A stretch of 64,000 bases of DNA from Zizania palustris (taxonomy: Eukaryota > Streptophyta > Magnoliopsida > Poales > Poaceae): NCBI GenBank assembly GCA_019279435.1, contig JAAALK010000289.1, forward strand, positions 28,450,603 to 28,514,602. Reading direction: 5' to 3'. The notes under the pieces are model-generated. The model was given only the letters and a program-made list of their open reading frames with translations. It was not told the origin of the DNA and did no database searches. Every line of letters begins with the position of its first letter. Positions within the stretch are counted from its first letter, which is position 1. Position numbers and translations under genes: made by a program. This document shows, in pieces, positions 21,801 through 36,800 of the stretch.

Positions 21801-24800
21801 AAAATAATTTCAGTTATTATTAACAAATTTTTACTCTTTATGCATCATTTAATCTAATACGGTGTATCTTATGAAGTGATGCATCTCTCTAGGTTTTTCT
21901 CTAGCTCCACCACCGGTCCCTCTCACTTCTAGTACATACATACAAGGTACTTAATTTGACTAGTTAATATTTAAAAGTAAAATGCACTATTTTTGAAGTC
22001 GACGTTATATACTCAATATTATCAGGTAATGCATGATATGGTCTGGTCCCTACAGGCCAGCTGGTAGTATATATATAACGTTCTAAGTCAAGGCCTCAAG
22101 GGCTAGCTGTACGGTGTTGTACCATATTCTTGGATCTTTACTAATGGATTATATGGTGTGATTGGTGTGTACTCTTCAACATGCATGCATGCATGGCAAC
22201 CCACGAGAATATCATGCATGAATCTCTGTACCAACAATATTTTCATGAAAATCGTTTCTAATCAAGTTTATAACAAACATATATAGCTTGCATATATACG
22301 CTCAGAATAGTTTAAGAAAACAGAACAATACTCTGGTCGAGCGTCGAATTTAATTTGGATCGAAACTAGAACTACATAGTTTTTGACGTACAGCCCTAGC
22401 GGAAACACCGGTAATTAATTAAGCTGATTAATAATGTGTGGTACTTGTTGGGTAGTCATTCATCACATGTCGATGATTATTACTAATGCTGATCGAGGCT
22501 GTCAAGCATGGAAAATTCAGTGTACGTATGTACTTAGTACTTCTAATTAATATAAGTAGCTAGCTGATGACAATGCATGTTAATTTTACTGTAAACTCAA
22601 AGATGGACCTACTACGTACCTTGATCTAGGGCAAGTTGGTTTAGTTAATCAGTTGCATTGAAAAATGGTCGTTCGTTGAACCTCACATTGGTTACATGCA
22701 TCCCGTTTACCCTATCTGTCTACTAGCTACCTCCTTAATTATTGCTAGTACGTACGTGCATGCATGTACTACACTAGACGATTTAAAATTAGAGTTTCGG
22801 ACTACTCAAAGCTTGATTTCAGCATATTTTTGTTCAATACTGAATCAAGCTATACTCTAAATGATTTGAATATTTTTCGCAAATTTTGGTGCACACTTGG
22901 CATATTTTTTCTTAAAACCATGCAAATTAGCTGATTTTAGATTGAAATTTGAATTTTGGGATTAATTTTAAGGGCTTCTTCGCCACTTTCATTGCCTATC
23001 TCTCTTTTCATCGTTGCTAAGAAAAAATACCTAAAATTATTATAAAAATCAAACTTCAAAACAACTACATATACAAGAATGGTTATCAAAACTATTTAGA
23101 TCGCAAGCCAGCTTTAAAATAGGTTTCCTCCAAAATTCCGACCGGAACATTATACACATGGACAATGATAAACAGATATGCAACTAAATAACTAATAGAT
23201 AAATATAAAACAATGTACCTAGCTAGTAACAAAAGCGTTCCCTAATTTTGAAAGGAATTTTGATTTTCCAAATAATTATATATCTAGAATTATTTGGAGT
23301 TCATCATAAATTATATATAGATAGAGACTAAATAGAAAACAACCCGTACGTCGTTCCTGTCCTGTGTATGCCTCGATCATTTGAAGTGTGCTAGTAGCTA
23401 GGCGAAAAACCCTTACACGTACAAGTAATTAGATTATCATGAAGTGACTTTAGATGGATAAAATAGAATACATAATTCTGTCACTAAAATAAATATGATA
23501 TCGTTTGGAGAAGATACACCGGTGGTGTGGTGGTGTGATGTGGGTTCATGACCACCAATCAAGGTTTAAATTAATACTATTGTCCTCAAATTAATATCAC
23601 ACCTACTAGCTAGCTATATGCAGATATACGTTTAAAATGCATTTAATTAAGTCAGAGATTTGATAGTGCTGATCTCTCCGTATCTTTGATGATCCGAAAA
23701 AAAAACTTTAGATCGTTGGCTCAGACTCGTTATATTTTGCTAATTCATTAGTAGTATAACGAGTGAGTTCAATTGGACTCAGCAAACTTAACGAGTTCAA
23801 CATAAGTGATTGACCCAATAATCTATTAAAACAACAACAAAACATTGTGTGAGAGTATACGACTTATCATATTATAATTTATTTGTTAGTGTCTAGTTAT
23901 TACTTGGTAAATTAGTATTATAATTTTATTATATTTATAATTTTATTACTAAGATCTATAAAATTATCGTATAAACGTATGGAAAATATAATATAGGTGA
24001 TAGATCGATGGAATAATAGAAATAGTAATGGAACTATAAATATTTAAGTTTTAAAACTCTATGTACTATATTTATTTCACATTTTAATGTTTAATATGTG
24101 ATTATTTAAATGTTTATTATTTGATGAGCTGAACCAACCGAGCTAACTCATTAATATAACAAGTCAAGCTGGCTCGTTATCTAGCCATATATATATATAT
24201 ATAATGTCAAAAAATGCTAGCGTTTATGACATGGGCATTTTTCTCTTGGACTAACTGTTGAAAATCTAAAGAACAGCGACGACGCTCATCAAAGGGCTAA
24301 TTAACTAGACGTATATCGACTTGCAAATGCTGCTATATATATTGAAATAAATATTTAAATGTATATGCATGCATGCATATGACATATTTGAGCCCTCTTC
24401 CTTGCTTCTTCTTGGATCTTATGAATTTGTCGTTGTTTGATTTTTATATTCTTTGAAATCAAAATAAGTTTAATTTATCAATACTAAATAATTTCGGGGA
24501 GAAATTAACTATATATGAGTAGTGGTTAAAACGAGTCTGTCTTAATCCAGCAAATTAATCGAACATGCATGCATGCATGCATGAGATCCCGTGATAATAT
24601 TCAGTCATCGATCCGGCCAAACCCACTACCAAAATGGCGTAGCCACCACCGATTTTATGGCATTTCTGCATCACTTCGAAGCAAAGATGCGTGCATGATT
24701 CCAAGAACGTGCAAGAAACAATAAAAAAAGTACCCACGGTGCACACACACATACATATAGATTTACTATACTACCACTGTACCTGGTGTGTTAATAATTA

Positions 24801-27800
24801 ATCAATTGGCCCCACAACATAAACCCTCTACACCGTGATGCATGATTAATTAATAATTAGTTACGTGGATGGATGCATGCAAATTGGCAACGATACGATC
24901 GACGTGTTGCTGAACGCATGCATCGATAGATGCTTCATTCTTTGATCGATATGATGGCGAGAGCTAGCTTGCAGGCCTGGTTTGGCTGCCGGTCTGTGGA
25001 TAGATGGGAGTTAGGTCTCACGTCTATTCATCCAAGAAAGATCCAAATTATATGTTCACAAAATTAAAATATGAGAAATTCGTGAAAGCTCCGACACGGC
25101 ACACGCGGCAGATCGAACCTCAAACTCAGGCACACTAGTAGTGCCGTCTCTCTGCCGATTGCACACACACTTCTCTCATATACTCACCTCAAACTTCACC
25201 ATTTTTCGATAACCAACATATATAACATCTTAAAGATTATCATTATATTATTTTGTTTCAAAGAAATGATCATGAGTATTTAGGGTCCGTTTGGTTTAGG
25301 GGCGAGGGTGGATAGGATGATCTCATCTATGAATTTAGGGACGGGATGATACATTCGAGGTGTTTGGTTGGATGGATGGGATGAGACCATTTTTGTTTGG
25401 TTAGATGTATACAACTTGGATGAGATAAGGTTAAATTTAGTGGGACCCACTTGTCAAATATATTTTTTTAACAAAAATATAATCATATGATATCTTATTT
25501 TATAGATTAAATTATAATCAATACAATGATGTAATTAGATCATAAATTGAATAAATAATTTGGAAGTAAAAATCATTTGAATATTTATAAACGAAAATTA
25601 AATGTGTAATAACCAATCAGGAGACGACACGTCATCTCGTCCAATGTTAGATGAGCTCATACAGAAAATTTCTTGAATCTCTCCATCCAGCATATTGAAG
25701 GAATATTTCTCTCGTGGACCATCCCATCCACCTTCACCCTTCAACCAAACAGCTGACTGGATGAGATGACCCTATCCCATCCAGGGATATCCAGCAAATC
25801 AAACGCACCCTTAATTGTCAAATTAAGTTGACATCGCACCCTCTCTATCTACCATACTATATAATTGACATAAGGTTACTCATCCATCTAGAAGATCTGT
25901 ATCGTTCGTATGCTTTCATCAAATCTCAACCGTATAATCTATATAATCTTCTAATCTAATTTGTATAATCAATATATGGAAGCTGATTTTTATATAAAAA
26001 TTATTATTATATGGAAATCATTAATATATGGAAGCTGACATGTTTTATATAGAAATCATTAATATATGGAATATTGATCGTATATATAGAAATCTGATTA
26101 GTTTTATATAGAAATAATAAATAAATGGAAAATGTATTAATGACACAATATTATTTTTTGGAAGCCTCAAAATCCTCTCCTGTATTTGCCATCTTTCCTT
26201 CTTTAGTGTTTCCCTATAAAATTTGTAGCCCATGACTAAATTCCAACATAAATTCTAGCCCTAACTAGCCTCGCGATCCGAGCATGTGCCGCGTGTTTTT
26301 ACTTCGCCGCATAATTGTACTGTTTGATAATTACTTTGTGATTTTTAATATGGCTTAGCACATGTATATATGATATTAGTGTGTATATATAGATATATCG
26401 GAAGAAGATATATTTTCTTATTGGCAGGAGATCGAGACGACGTTAATTAGGCTCCAGTCGTGATCTGCAGTAGTCGCGTCGTATAGCGAGTGCAGTGATG
26501 GTTGACAGCTCGATCTAAGTGGCTAAAGCTAGCAAGGCGTCCACTTCGTGTGGCCTGTTGTAGCTTACCGGTTTAATTACAAGATCAACGTACCGACGTA
26601 CGACCTAGCTAGATTGGCAAATCAATATATATTGTGCTTATATATTAACTTAATTAATTCATCCATTGGATACCTTCATCGACGTACACACACATATATA
26701 CACACACTTATAGGTTAGCATTGTAAATTTGTAATGGAATCTCTAGAATTATTCTATTAATATTTCCATTATCGCCAATAAATGGAATGTGTGTTTAGCA
26801 AAATATATAATTAAGAACTATCCTAATATTCTAGTTTTGTTACAACGCAATTTTCATAGTTTTACAATTTTGAAAACAATCAATTAAAGGCTTTTAATTC
26901 CACACAATCAGTTTATTGAGTTCGTTGCATATTGGCTCGAACCAAAGAAAATCAAGTGAAGTTATTAATTAACGGCATAAATTATATTGAATGAGGCTTG
27001 ATATAACAAAATTATGAAGTATCATCTACCCTTTAATTTCAGACTTTCCTGAAAATTTCTTTTTTAATATATGTTTGAACTTTTAGATTAGGACAAGCGC
27101 ATTTTCTATCCATATTTCTTTTAGTTCTCTCCCATTCCTTTTCTAGATCCTTTAGCTCTACTATACTCTACCCATTCTTATTTACATTATTGTACTTAAT
27201 TTGAACTTAGTTACCTCCTTTGCTAAATTTTAAAAATTGCACACATGATCACCCAATATTATATTAGATAAGTTCTTAAATTTTGCAATATGGATGTACA
27301 GAAACAATCCATCAAATAACTTAATTATATATGGCCAGTGTCTAACAAATTAAAAAGAAAGCAGGAAAAGATATATATGGTGGAAAGGAAGAGGGGAAAA
27401 AATTAAAGATGAATGTGCCACCTACTAGAATATGTCCAAATTAACATAAAACAAAGGGTCTATACATGCATGGCTCACCTACCACTCTATATCTATAGAT
27501 CAATATATGCATATATAGCGTTTTGAAAGTGTGTCCTGTGATTACCACGGAGGATAACGACTGAAAATAACACAATCAAAATATTTATCATGTTTGAAAT
27601 TTTATGAAATGATTAATTTAATGTGTTTTTCATGCTCACCTAATTAAAACGAAACAAAGTTTTGTGGACAAACAGTACGTATCGTAATATTGTTTATAGG
27701 AAGAAACTAACTGTGATGTTTCGTGCAGCTCGCGTTTTTAGAGGCTAGCTATCTTGGGAAGACTGTTGTTAATAAATTATAATATATTGAACTCGCTCCC

Positions 27801-30800
27801 ATTAAAAAAATATATCATGAGTTCCATTAGCTCGATCGATATAGATATTATTAGCTAGCACCCAAACTCAATGCACAGAATTAAAATATTTTTTAAAAAA
27901 AATTCAAATTTGTATGCCGATTTCAAAAAATTGCAAAACTAAAAGGCGGTCGGCACTTGAAGTACCGACTGGATGCCGCGCCAGCTCCGGTCGGCACTTC
28001 AAGTGCCGACCGACTATTACTTTTACAATTTTTTGAACTTGACATACATATTTATTTTTTTTAAAAAAATATTATTAAAAAATTCCAATGCACAAAAGGC
28101 ATCTTAGTAATTATTTAGGAAAAATTCTACGAGCAAATATATATCTATTTAAAATTTATTAGAAAATAGCACAGATTGGCTATTTTCATAATTTGGGAGG
28201 GGGATCATATAAATATTTCTTACACTTATTTATTATATATATGCTTGTCCATGCATGTTTAATTTAATTCTTATGTAGAAGTTGCTTAATTAGGTCCACA
28301 TCTACGAAACTTACATAATAGAAATTAATGTTAACAAATACTACTAATATTTCAACAAAACCATCACAAAATATAGGTTAGGGTGTTAATTATTCAATTT
28401 CGAAAGTTGATGGTGAAAACATTCGGTTTTTAATTCAAGGTGAAATAAAGATATCGAGAAGAGAGTTAGCGACCTAAAAAAGGACTTTAACCTTAATTTT
28501 ATAGAAACTTCAAGGCAATAGTTTTCAGTGCACCATGACGCCTCTATATTTCATAGCAAAGACATATTTTATCACCAGCTCTTGGGTAATACATCCACTT
28601 CTATTACTAATACTTCGAAGTTGTGTGAGAGAAGATCGAGTAGTTGGAATACACCATTCAATATAAATGAGTACACGTATATACGTCCATTACTAGACAT
28701 CATATATATTTATAAAGCGTACGTATAAGCGCTCAGTACGTGTGTGGCCAGCTGTGGGAGATACGTACTTTTCAGTGATAGAGGTGTCAATAACAAGATT
28801 AGGAATGAAATGACTAGCTGACTACGTCTGAGATCACACTTGCACTCGATCAAGCATGCATCATATCTAGACAGATATGATTATTAATCGAGTATGCATA
28901 AATTATATATATAGCTTGTATATATACAATATATATATATAATTGATTTCAAGAAATTAGAAGTATTACGCATGTGCTACATCCTTTTTCCTATAAAAAG
29001 ATGTCATCTGTGGGCACCTTACCCGCTAAACTTGAATTGTATCAGTCAACCGCTTCAATCCAAAAATTTAAATTTTTAGGTTGAACTGGTTAACTCATTA
29101 CACACTACGGGAACACAATAATTCGCCGACCGAGTGCTAAATGTGGTAGTCGGTAAATACTAGGATTTGCCGAGTATCCGTTAGTGACACTCAGTAAATC
29201 CTATTTTTAAGCCGTTATCACACCGTCACACTCATAGGGGAGCGTTTTTTTTCAAAAGTTTGCCAAGTGTTTTTGACTGGACACTCAACAAACATTGACC
29301 TTCGCCGAGAATGAAACGTTACCTAGGGTTTTTATGGTACACTTAGCAAAGTGGGGTTTGCCGAGTGCTCAAGAGAACGCACTTAGCAAGCCTAGAGACA
29401 CACGGCAAACCACTACAAGAAAAACATAAATTTCCGTCGGCCTACAGGAGCCGACAGAAGTTAACCTAACTTCCGTCGGCTTTTCGCAGTGACCGACGGA
29501 AGTTAGACTGCTTTTTTTCCGCCCAGAATATAATCCCTAACTTCCGTCGGCCAGAATTAAAGTCGGTGGAAGTTAGTACGGCTTTAATTCCATCGGCTTT
29601 AATTATGGCTGACGGAAGTTAGAGATTATATTCCCCAACCGTCCGCGCGTACAGGGAGACCTAACTCCCTGTATGCGCGCCCACGCCGCCGCCTCCCGCG
29701 CCCACCGCCCGCGTTGCCGCCTCACGCCGCCTCCCGCCACCGCCTGGTCCTACGCGCCGCCGCCCGCCACCGCCGGTTCGCCGTCCGCCTCCTGCCGGCC
29801 ATATGTCAATGGAAGTTAATCTTTTATCGACGGAAGTTAGCTTCTTCCGTCGGAAAAGCTAGAGCTATCTTCTGTCGGCTTTGGCCGACGAAAGTTGACC
29901 GGATTGTTGTAGTGAACGTTCTGTTTCTAGTAGTTACAACACTTACTTGCCCAGATCGTCCTATATATATAGATCCAACTAAAGCCATAATTTCTACTCA
30001 ACTTGAAAAACTGGTGTAGCAGACTAATACGACCTAGCCAAATTAAGCGATCGGTAGTGTAGCAGATCAGCCTCCCTTCAGAATCAAGGCAATAGATATA
30101 TACAGTCCTCCTTTTGCAAGAAAAAGTGGATGTATGAAGAAGAAAAGGGTAAAAGCCCGTACAATGTAGGGCTCAGGAATCATTATCTCTCTTTGGATTG
30201 GAATCACTCAGAAAGCACTCGCTGTAAAGATTCGTCAAGCGCTATAATAATGTCCCAATTGAAATACACAATGACATGCGTACTGTAGACACGTGAATTT
30301 ACAGATGTATATAGTGAATTTATTATATTAATGTGTATTAATTACTAGCTAGGCCAAGTACGTATTGCATATTAATTACTGCTCCTAAATCGACGTTTCA
30401 TTTTTTTCAGGAGAGTTGCGTGCAGTGTTATTCAGTTTTGTCTTTTCGACCAGTGTACGTACGTACAATATATATAATGAAAAGCCAGTATTTTTATTCT
30501 GTTTCGATCGGCAGGTTAATTGGGAGATGTAGCATATACTTTGGATTGAAGTCCATGTCTTGTAGAGTTTTGTATGCGATATTTTTGTCCTTTGCAATTG
30601 GCAGCCAGTTGTTGTTGCGTTGAAGTAATGCTCTGCAATTTGCTCCCATGCAACAACCACCCATTGCATACAGCACCGACAATCTTCACAAGACTAGTTC
30701 ATTCTTCGAGCACATGATTTTTAAATCGGCAACAATTAAGTCTTTTAGCCCACTATATATAAATATTTCTTAAAATAAGACTGACAATTGTGTAAATTAA

Positions 30801-33800
30801 AGGAATTTAATTTGCACTCCGGATGAAGTGCCTCTTAATTTTGTAGAATAAATTTTATGATATATTTATAATAGTATATTTGTGAAGTTATAAATTAACG
30901 TTAAAAAGTGCGTTGCCTAACGGTACCTAACGACAGAAGAAAGCTCCGATAATTAATACTGATTTTACGCCATTTATAAATACCTTTGAATTTTATTGAG
31001 AATTAATATTATTAAGGTCGACATGCATCGGTTTTTAATATGTGTAATTGAGAATATTATAAAAAAATTATATGTGTATAGTAATTAAATTAAATATATA
31101 GCTATATATATGAATCACATATATAGAAGCTAGCTAAAGGAAATTATTATACTTTTGTGACTAGCTACAAATTAAACCATTAACACTGCACCTTCCTATA
31201 CACAGGCCGGCCACAATGTAGAATAACAAAATATCAAGACGGCATGCTACTGTTTTTGCGTTGATTTTGCATATGCTGGAGGCAAGATCGATTGCTAGCA
31301 GGTCCACCGGCCGGCCGGAAAAGGATCCAAAGGCCATTATGATCTCAGATCGATCACTTCTCTCTCACACATATACATGTGTGCATGGTGATTGGTGACT
31401 ACTATCTTAGCTTTCTAGCTAGCTGCTATCAAGCTTCCTAGTCATTGCAGCTACTTTCGTTTCAAGATGTAGTAATAATATACGTTTATTAAAAAAATAA
31501 AAAAGATCATAATATTCTTTTTGGGAGTGTTGACGTAAGAGGTATTCGGTGGAGTAATGGGCAATAATGCCTAAGAGTAGTCACTGCGGAAAAAGTATTG
31601 TTTTTCGCCTGAGTGTCACGGGTACTCAACGAATCCCCTTTTATTTTTATACTCGGCGAAGGGTTTACCGAATGTCTTCCTCGACAAAGAAGTGTAGACA
31701 AAAATTACCTCGGTCAACACTCGGCAAAGAAGGAAACCAAAAATAAAAAAAGGACGCGGGCGCGATGTCATTTCGTCGAATACTTGGCGGGTGTGGTGTG
31801 GTGAGGCCGATGCCGGTATGGTGCGGCGGAGCAATGGTGCCAGGGCACGATGCCGGGTCAGAGCAGGGTGGGGCGGGGCGTCACGCGTCGTCAAGGCAGG
31901 GCGGGGCAGCATGTCGAGGTGGGGTGAGGCTTGACATCGAGGGGTTGATGTGGAAGTGGTTAGGGGAGGGAGGGGAGTTACAAAGAGTGGGTCAAATATT
32001 TTTTAAAAATGGCGTTAGACAAGAGAAATTAGTGCGGGACGCGGAATTTTTGTTTGTCGAGTGTTTGCACTCAGAAAACACGAATTGTTTACCTAGTCCC
32101 TCCAATTTGGCATTCGACAAATATTTTTTTTTAAAATTTCATCAAATTTGTTTTTCGTTCTTTTCCTTGACAAATTTAACGAAACAATAGTGTGTAAGGA
32201 CTGCAAATAAACTCAAAAACATGAATATGATTTTTTTCGATAATTTAGTTCATTATTTCATACACATGTAGTTCAAATTTAATATGTTTAATTTAAATCC
32301 TAGAAATACAATTAATAATTTAAAAATATCTAACCAACTTAGAAAAATATTAATTTTTTCGTGGGATAATATATGATGTATTTTGATTATAAAAAATAAA
32401 ATTCAAACGAAGATTTAACCATCGATTTTCTTTATAACCCAACCCATTCCTCTTTTAAATCCTAATTCGTCCCCTTAGAATGTCCGATTTTGTTAACATG
32501 TTATGTGATAAATTTTTCAAAACATTTTAAAATTTTTATTATAGCATATATATATATCATAACATCATGGGCATGTCTCATATTTTCAGACTTCATTTGA
32601 TTTTTTTAGAATTAAAAAACCATTGAGCTCTACGTTGTCGATCGAGTGTCGCAAGATAGATTTTTCATACATTGGTTCAATTTAGTGGGTAAGGCCTAAA
32701 AATAGACTAAAAATATGAAATATTAGTTTTTAATAATTTTTTATTATTTCATGCACTTGCAATTCAAATTTGACCTATTTCAATTTATTTGGTAGAAACA
32801 CACACACTTAACGAATAAAAATAGTAAACCGGCCAAAAAATACCAAATTTTTACATGATATAAAACATATTACATTTTGATTGTATAAAATTTCAAATTC
32901 AAACAAAAATTTAACCATCAATTTGCTTTCAAACCCAACCTATTTCTTCTATAAACCCTAATTACTTCTTGGATAATCTTTGATTTCTTAACATTCTACA
33001 TGACATTTTTTTGAAAATATTTTTAATTTTTTATTAAATATCTATATATCGTATCATAATTCCATGACACACATCGTGTTTTTATACTTCATTTATTTTT
33101 TAGAATAAAAAACTATTGAGCTCCATGTTGCATAAGGCCTAAAAATAGTCTCAAAACATGAATATAATATTTTTATAAATTATGGTTAATTATTTCATGC
33201 ACTTGTGGTTCAAATTTAACCTATTCCAATTTAAATCCTAGAAATATTATTAATGAATTAAAAATATAAAAATGAATTGGAAAAACAAAAAATTACGTGG
33301 AATAAGATATGTCATATTTTGAGTGTAGAAAAATTTTCAAGCTCAAACCATTTGCAAGTATCACATAAGCTTGAAATATTATTTCACACAAAAATTTGGC
33401 TCTTTTTGGTTTGTCGAGTGTTTTTTGAACCTGGATTTTCTTGGGCTCTATCCTGTGCACAAACCTCCCTCCATGCACAAATGCACAAGTCTCATCGTAG
33501 CCCTACATCTAAAATCCAACGATCCTCCTTTTTTTGCAAAAAAGGCCCCTCCACAGTGTACCTCTGCTTATCCATGCTAGTTTACAAAAAAACTCCTTTG
33601 AATTAGGGTTGTTGGATTTTGAATGTGAGAATACGATGAGACTTGTGTATTTGTGCACGGAGGGGGGGCTTGTGCACAGGATACAGAGCCATTTTCTTGA
33701 CCTCCCAAAAACATTGTCGCGATGTCTGTTAGTGCCCATCTTTATTGATTGTATTTTCGTGGAACACTTATACAATAATTTATTCGTCGAATGTTTATAG

Positions 33801-36800
33801 TTTCCAATAAATTCATCTTTACTGAGTGGCCGAAATAATGCAATCGGCAAAATTTTTGTCACTCAACGAATTTGGGTTTTAAAGTATGGGTATTTCGAAG
33901 ATAAAAGTAATATTTTATAAGTATAAAAATATTATATTTGAGATCAATTTTAAAATTTAAAATATACCATATTTTAAGAGACAGAGGTAATAGCTTATTA
34001 GGCAGACATATGCCACAAACAAAAGCATACATTGTGGTATATAGGATGGTGCATGACTTTCATTGCATTAGGTGAGACTTGGCCATTTTTGGGGACAATA
34101 ATATCTTCAGGTAAACTCAATACCACTCACACACTACCCATCGATTTCATGCGAATTATATATAAGGTGTCGAGCTCCCGTCGATTATTAATAAAATTAT
34201 AGGTACGTGCATATTTATATTATTATGTTTAAAAACAGAGAATATTAACTTATAAGTGATTTTGACATTTGTAGTGAGAACTTCATGCATAACTTATTTT
34301 TAATTAGTTTGGAAATTTATTTTAGGAGTCAGGGTTTCCATTGATCTACCTAGGAAGTACGGTTGGGAGTCGGAGATATGACTAGTTATGTATTTGGTTC
34401 TTGGGTCATTCCACTCGGGGAAAAAACTAAAAAGTTAAGCTAGCTTTCCATCATGTATGAACGATATATATGCAATAAACCTTAAGGGTTTTTGACAGTT
34501 GACAACCACCATCAACTTTCCCTTCCATCTAGACGGTAAAACAGCCGATATGGTATACATGGGGTCACTCTTATGGCACTAGTAATGATCTATCGTTAGT
34601 GACAGGTATACATCCGTCACTATAGATGATCTTTAGTGACAAATATATATGTTCACATGTTTTTAGTGACGAGTATAGATGTTCATACATCACTAAAGAT
34701 CATATTTAGTGATGCACATATATTTACTATACCCGTCACTAAAGGTAGACCATTAGTGACAGGTATAAATATTCACGTGTCATTAAAGGTTGAATTTTTT
34801 ATTTCACACGTGTTCTATACAGTTTCGTTTAGTTTGTTTTTTCAGTTCAAATGAGTTGACGATTAGATCCGAAGTGATCATGGAAGGGTTCTTTTCATCA
34901 TTTTTGTCATCATTCCGATGTGATTTCCATGTGGTCATCATCGCTGAGGCCTTTACCCCGAGCCACAATAGAGGAGACGTGGCTTTATAATATTGTGTGT
35001 ATATTTTTAGGCTAGTGTTCTTTTACCCACTCAATTTTTTAAAAATTTTCGTATGTGTCGTGGATCTAGATATTCCCGTGTCACCAAAGATAAGTTTTTA
35101 GTGACAAGTCTATATATTTACGCGTCACTAAAGATAGGTCTTTAGTAATAAATCTCACACGCATTGCTAAAGGTAGATTTTTAGTGACGGGTCTCAACAT
35201 TGTGCGCCACTAAAGATCAATTTAGAATTTAGCAACTCATTAGTGACAGACATCATCGAGACCTATCATTCAAGTATGTTTTTAGTGACGGTCGTAATTA
35301 ATAGAAGTCAACTTACTAATTAAGAAAATAGAAGCTTAAGCAACAAAAGCACTGCACACTAACCAACGGTCATGATTAATAGAAAGAAGTCAACTTCTGA
35401 AAATTGATGTCTTACCTCTAAAAGATAATATGTTATCTTTTTCTAACCAACGGCTAATAAGATTAATTCTATCATGTACAGTAAAAGATCCCTTATATTA
35501 TTAATTAATTAAATTGGGTCTCCTCTGTCTATTGAATTTGATTTAGTTTGTTTTTAGATTTTTATGCATCCATAAGCATTAATAAGAACTAGAAGATAAA
35601 ATTTTAATAATTAATCTATTTGTACTAAAATTCTGCAAAACAAATATAAATATTTAACTTGTGTTATCAATACATTAGTAAAATTGGCATACTTTTTTTA
35701 CTCAATTGTTGTCCTAATTAAGATAGAAATAATTTCACCTAAAATCATCCTATAGATATTGTATGAGTGCCCGATAAAGAACACTCGACGAACACCTAGT
35801 TATTGATAGAGGGTTCGTTGAGTATTTTTCACCGAGTGTGGTACTTTGTGAATCCTTCGCTGAATGTAAAAGAGGTTTTGCCAAGTGCCACAGACACTCA
35901 ATGAATATGTGTTTTTCCGTAGTGTCGGTAGATGAGTGTACTAAAGAACTTTTATGTTTTGATCTATTTTTTCCGCTGTGTTTTAACTCTTTTATTTAGT
36001 CGGTCGATCAGTGACCCATTTATGATATATAATGTTTAAACTCGCTAATTTATGTAAATCTTATTAACTATGTGTATGTGTATGTGTATGTTATGCAGAC
36101 TGTATGTGTATGTTATACAGACGTGGATAATAGGACTAGTATGATATACGTACGCTCTGCATATTCAGAAAATTTATCCCTGGTATATCACATATATATT
36201 TTGAAAGAGATGGAGAAGAGAAAAAAGAGCGCGCGAGGGAGAGCATCGAGATCCTTAATCATGGGGTTCACCGTGATGTAACACTCGGACGGACACCCCT
36301 CACCTACACCATTTGTCACAACAACAACAACAAAGACCTATTGGAATCCAGACATCCAAACTACTGTCCGTAGCTCTAAAGCTCCCTTCACCTACCAATA
36401 TTTGGCGCTGCAGCATGGCACAAGGCCAGAGGTAATTAAACACACACCTTACTCCAGATGCTTGCACTAACTAGCCAGCTTACATAGCTAGGTATGTAAT
36501 TAAGTCACTGTCTCTGCCAATTAATAACTTAGTATTAGCAAATAAACCGTCCACACGTACGGTATGCATGCTCTTATTTTTCCATGCCAATTGTCCTACA
36601 ATCTTGCTCCGTCTATCGCGTGGTTTTTCTTTAATTAATTTGCGATCTTTTATTTTTTTGCACATTTTAATTTAAAGCAATATTTATAGCAGAAAAAAAC
36701 ATTTTTACTGAGGAAAGGGTTATATTATGCGTACCAAAAACAATGTATTTTCTAAAAAAACAAATTATTTGTATTCTGGTCGTGGACATTCGCAACAGCA

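Larger units (their letters stand above)
29103..35924. mobile_element. Probable CACTA element of the CACTACGG type, decayed, with nested insertions
   Basis: The left end reads CACTACGGGAACACAATA and the right end GTTTTTCCGTAGTG, which match as inverted termini. Subterminal motifs of the GCCGAGTGT type (TTTGCCGAGTGC, GTCGAGTGTTT, AACACTCGACG) recur at both ends and at 31600-32170 and 33400-33850. The 3-bp flanks (ACA and TCG) do not match, so the two ends may belong to different copies. No transposase frame survives. The elements at 29411-29914 and 33444-33690 inserted later. Confidence 0.45.

Noticed and set aside
19350..25270. Search for hidden genes or RNA genes in the intron
   Set aside because: Only short frames, TA runs and GCATGCAT repeats were seen. 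No tRNA-like or snoRNA-like structure could be supported by eye.
31765..32190. 141-aa frame
   Set aside because: Spans CACTA subterminal repeats. No domain, and it ends in AT-rich noise.
29103..35924. Complete CACTA with target duplication
   Set aside because: The termini match but flanking triplets differ, so completeness is not claimed. It is kept only as a probable element.
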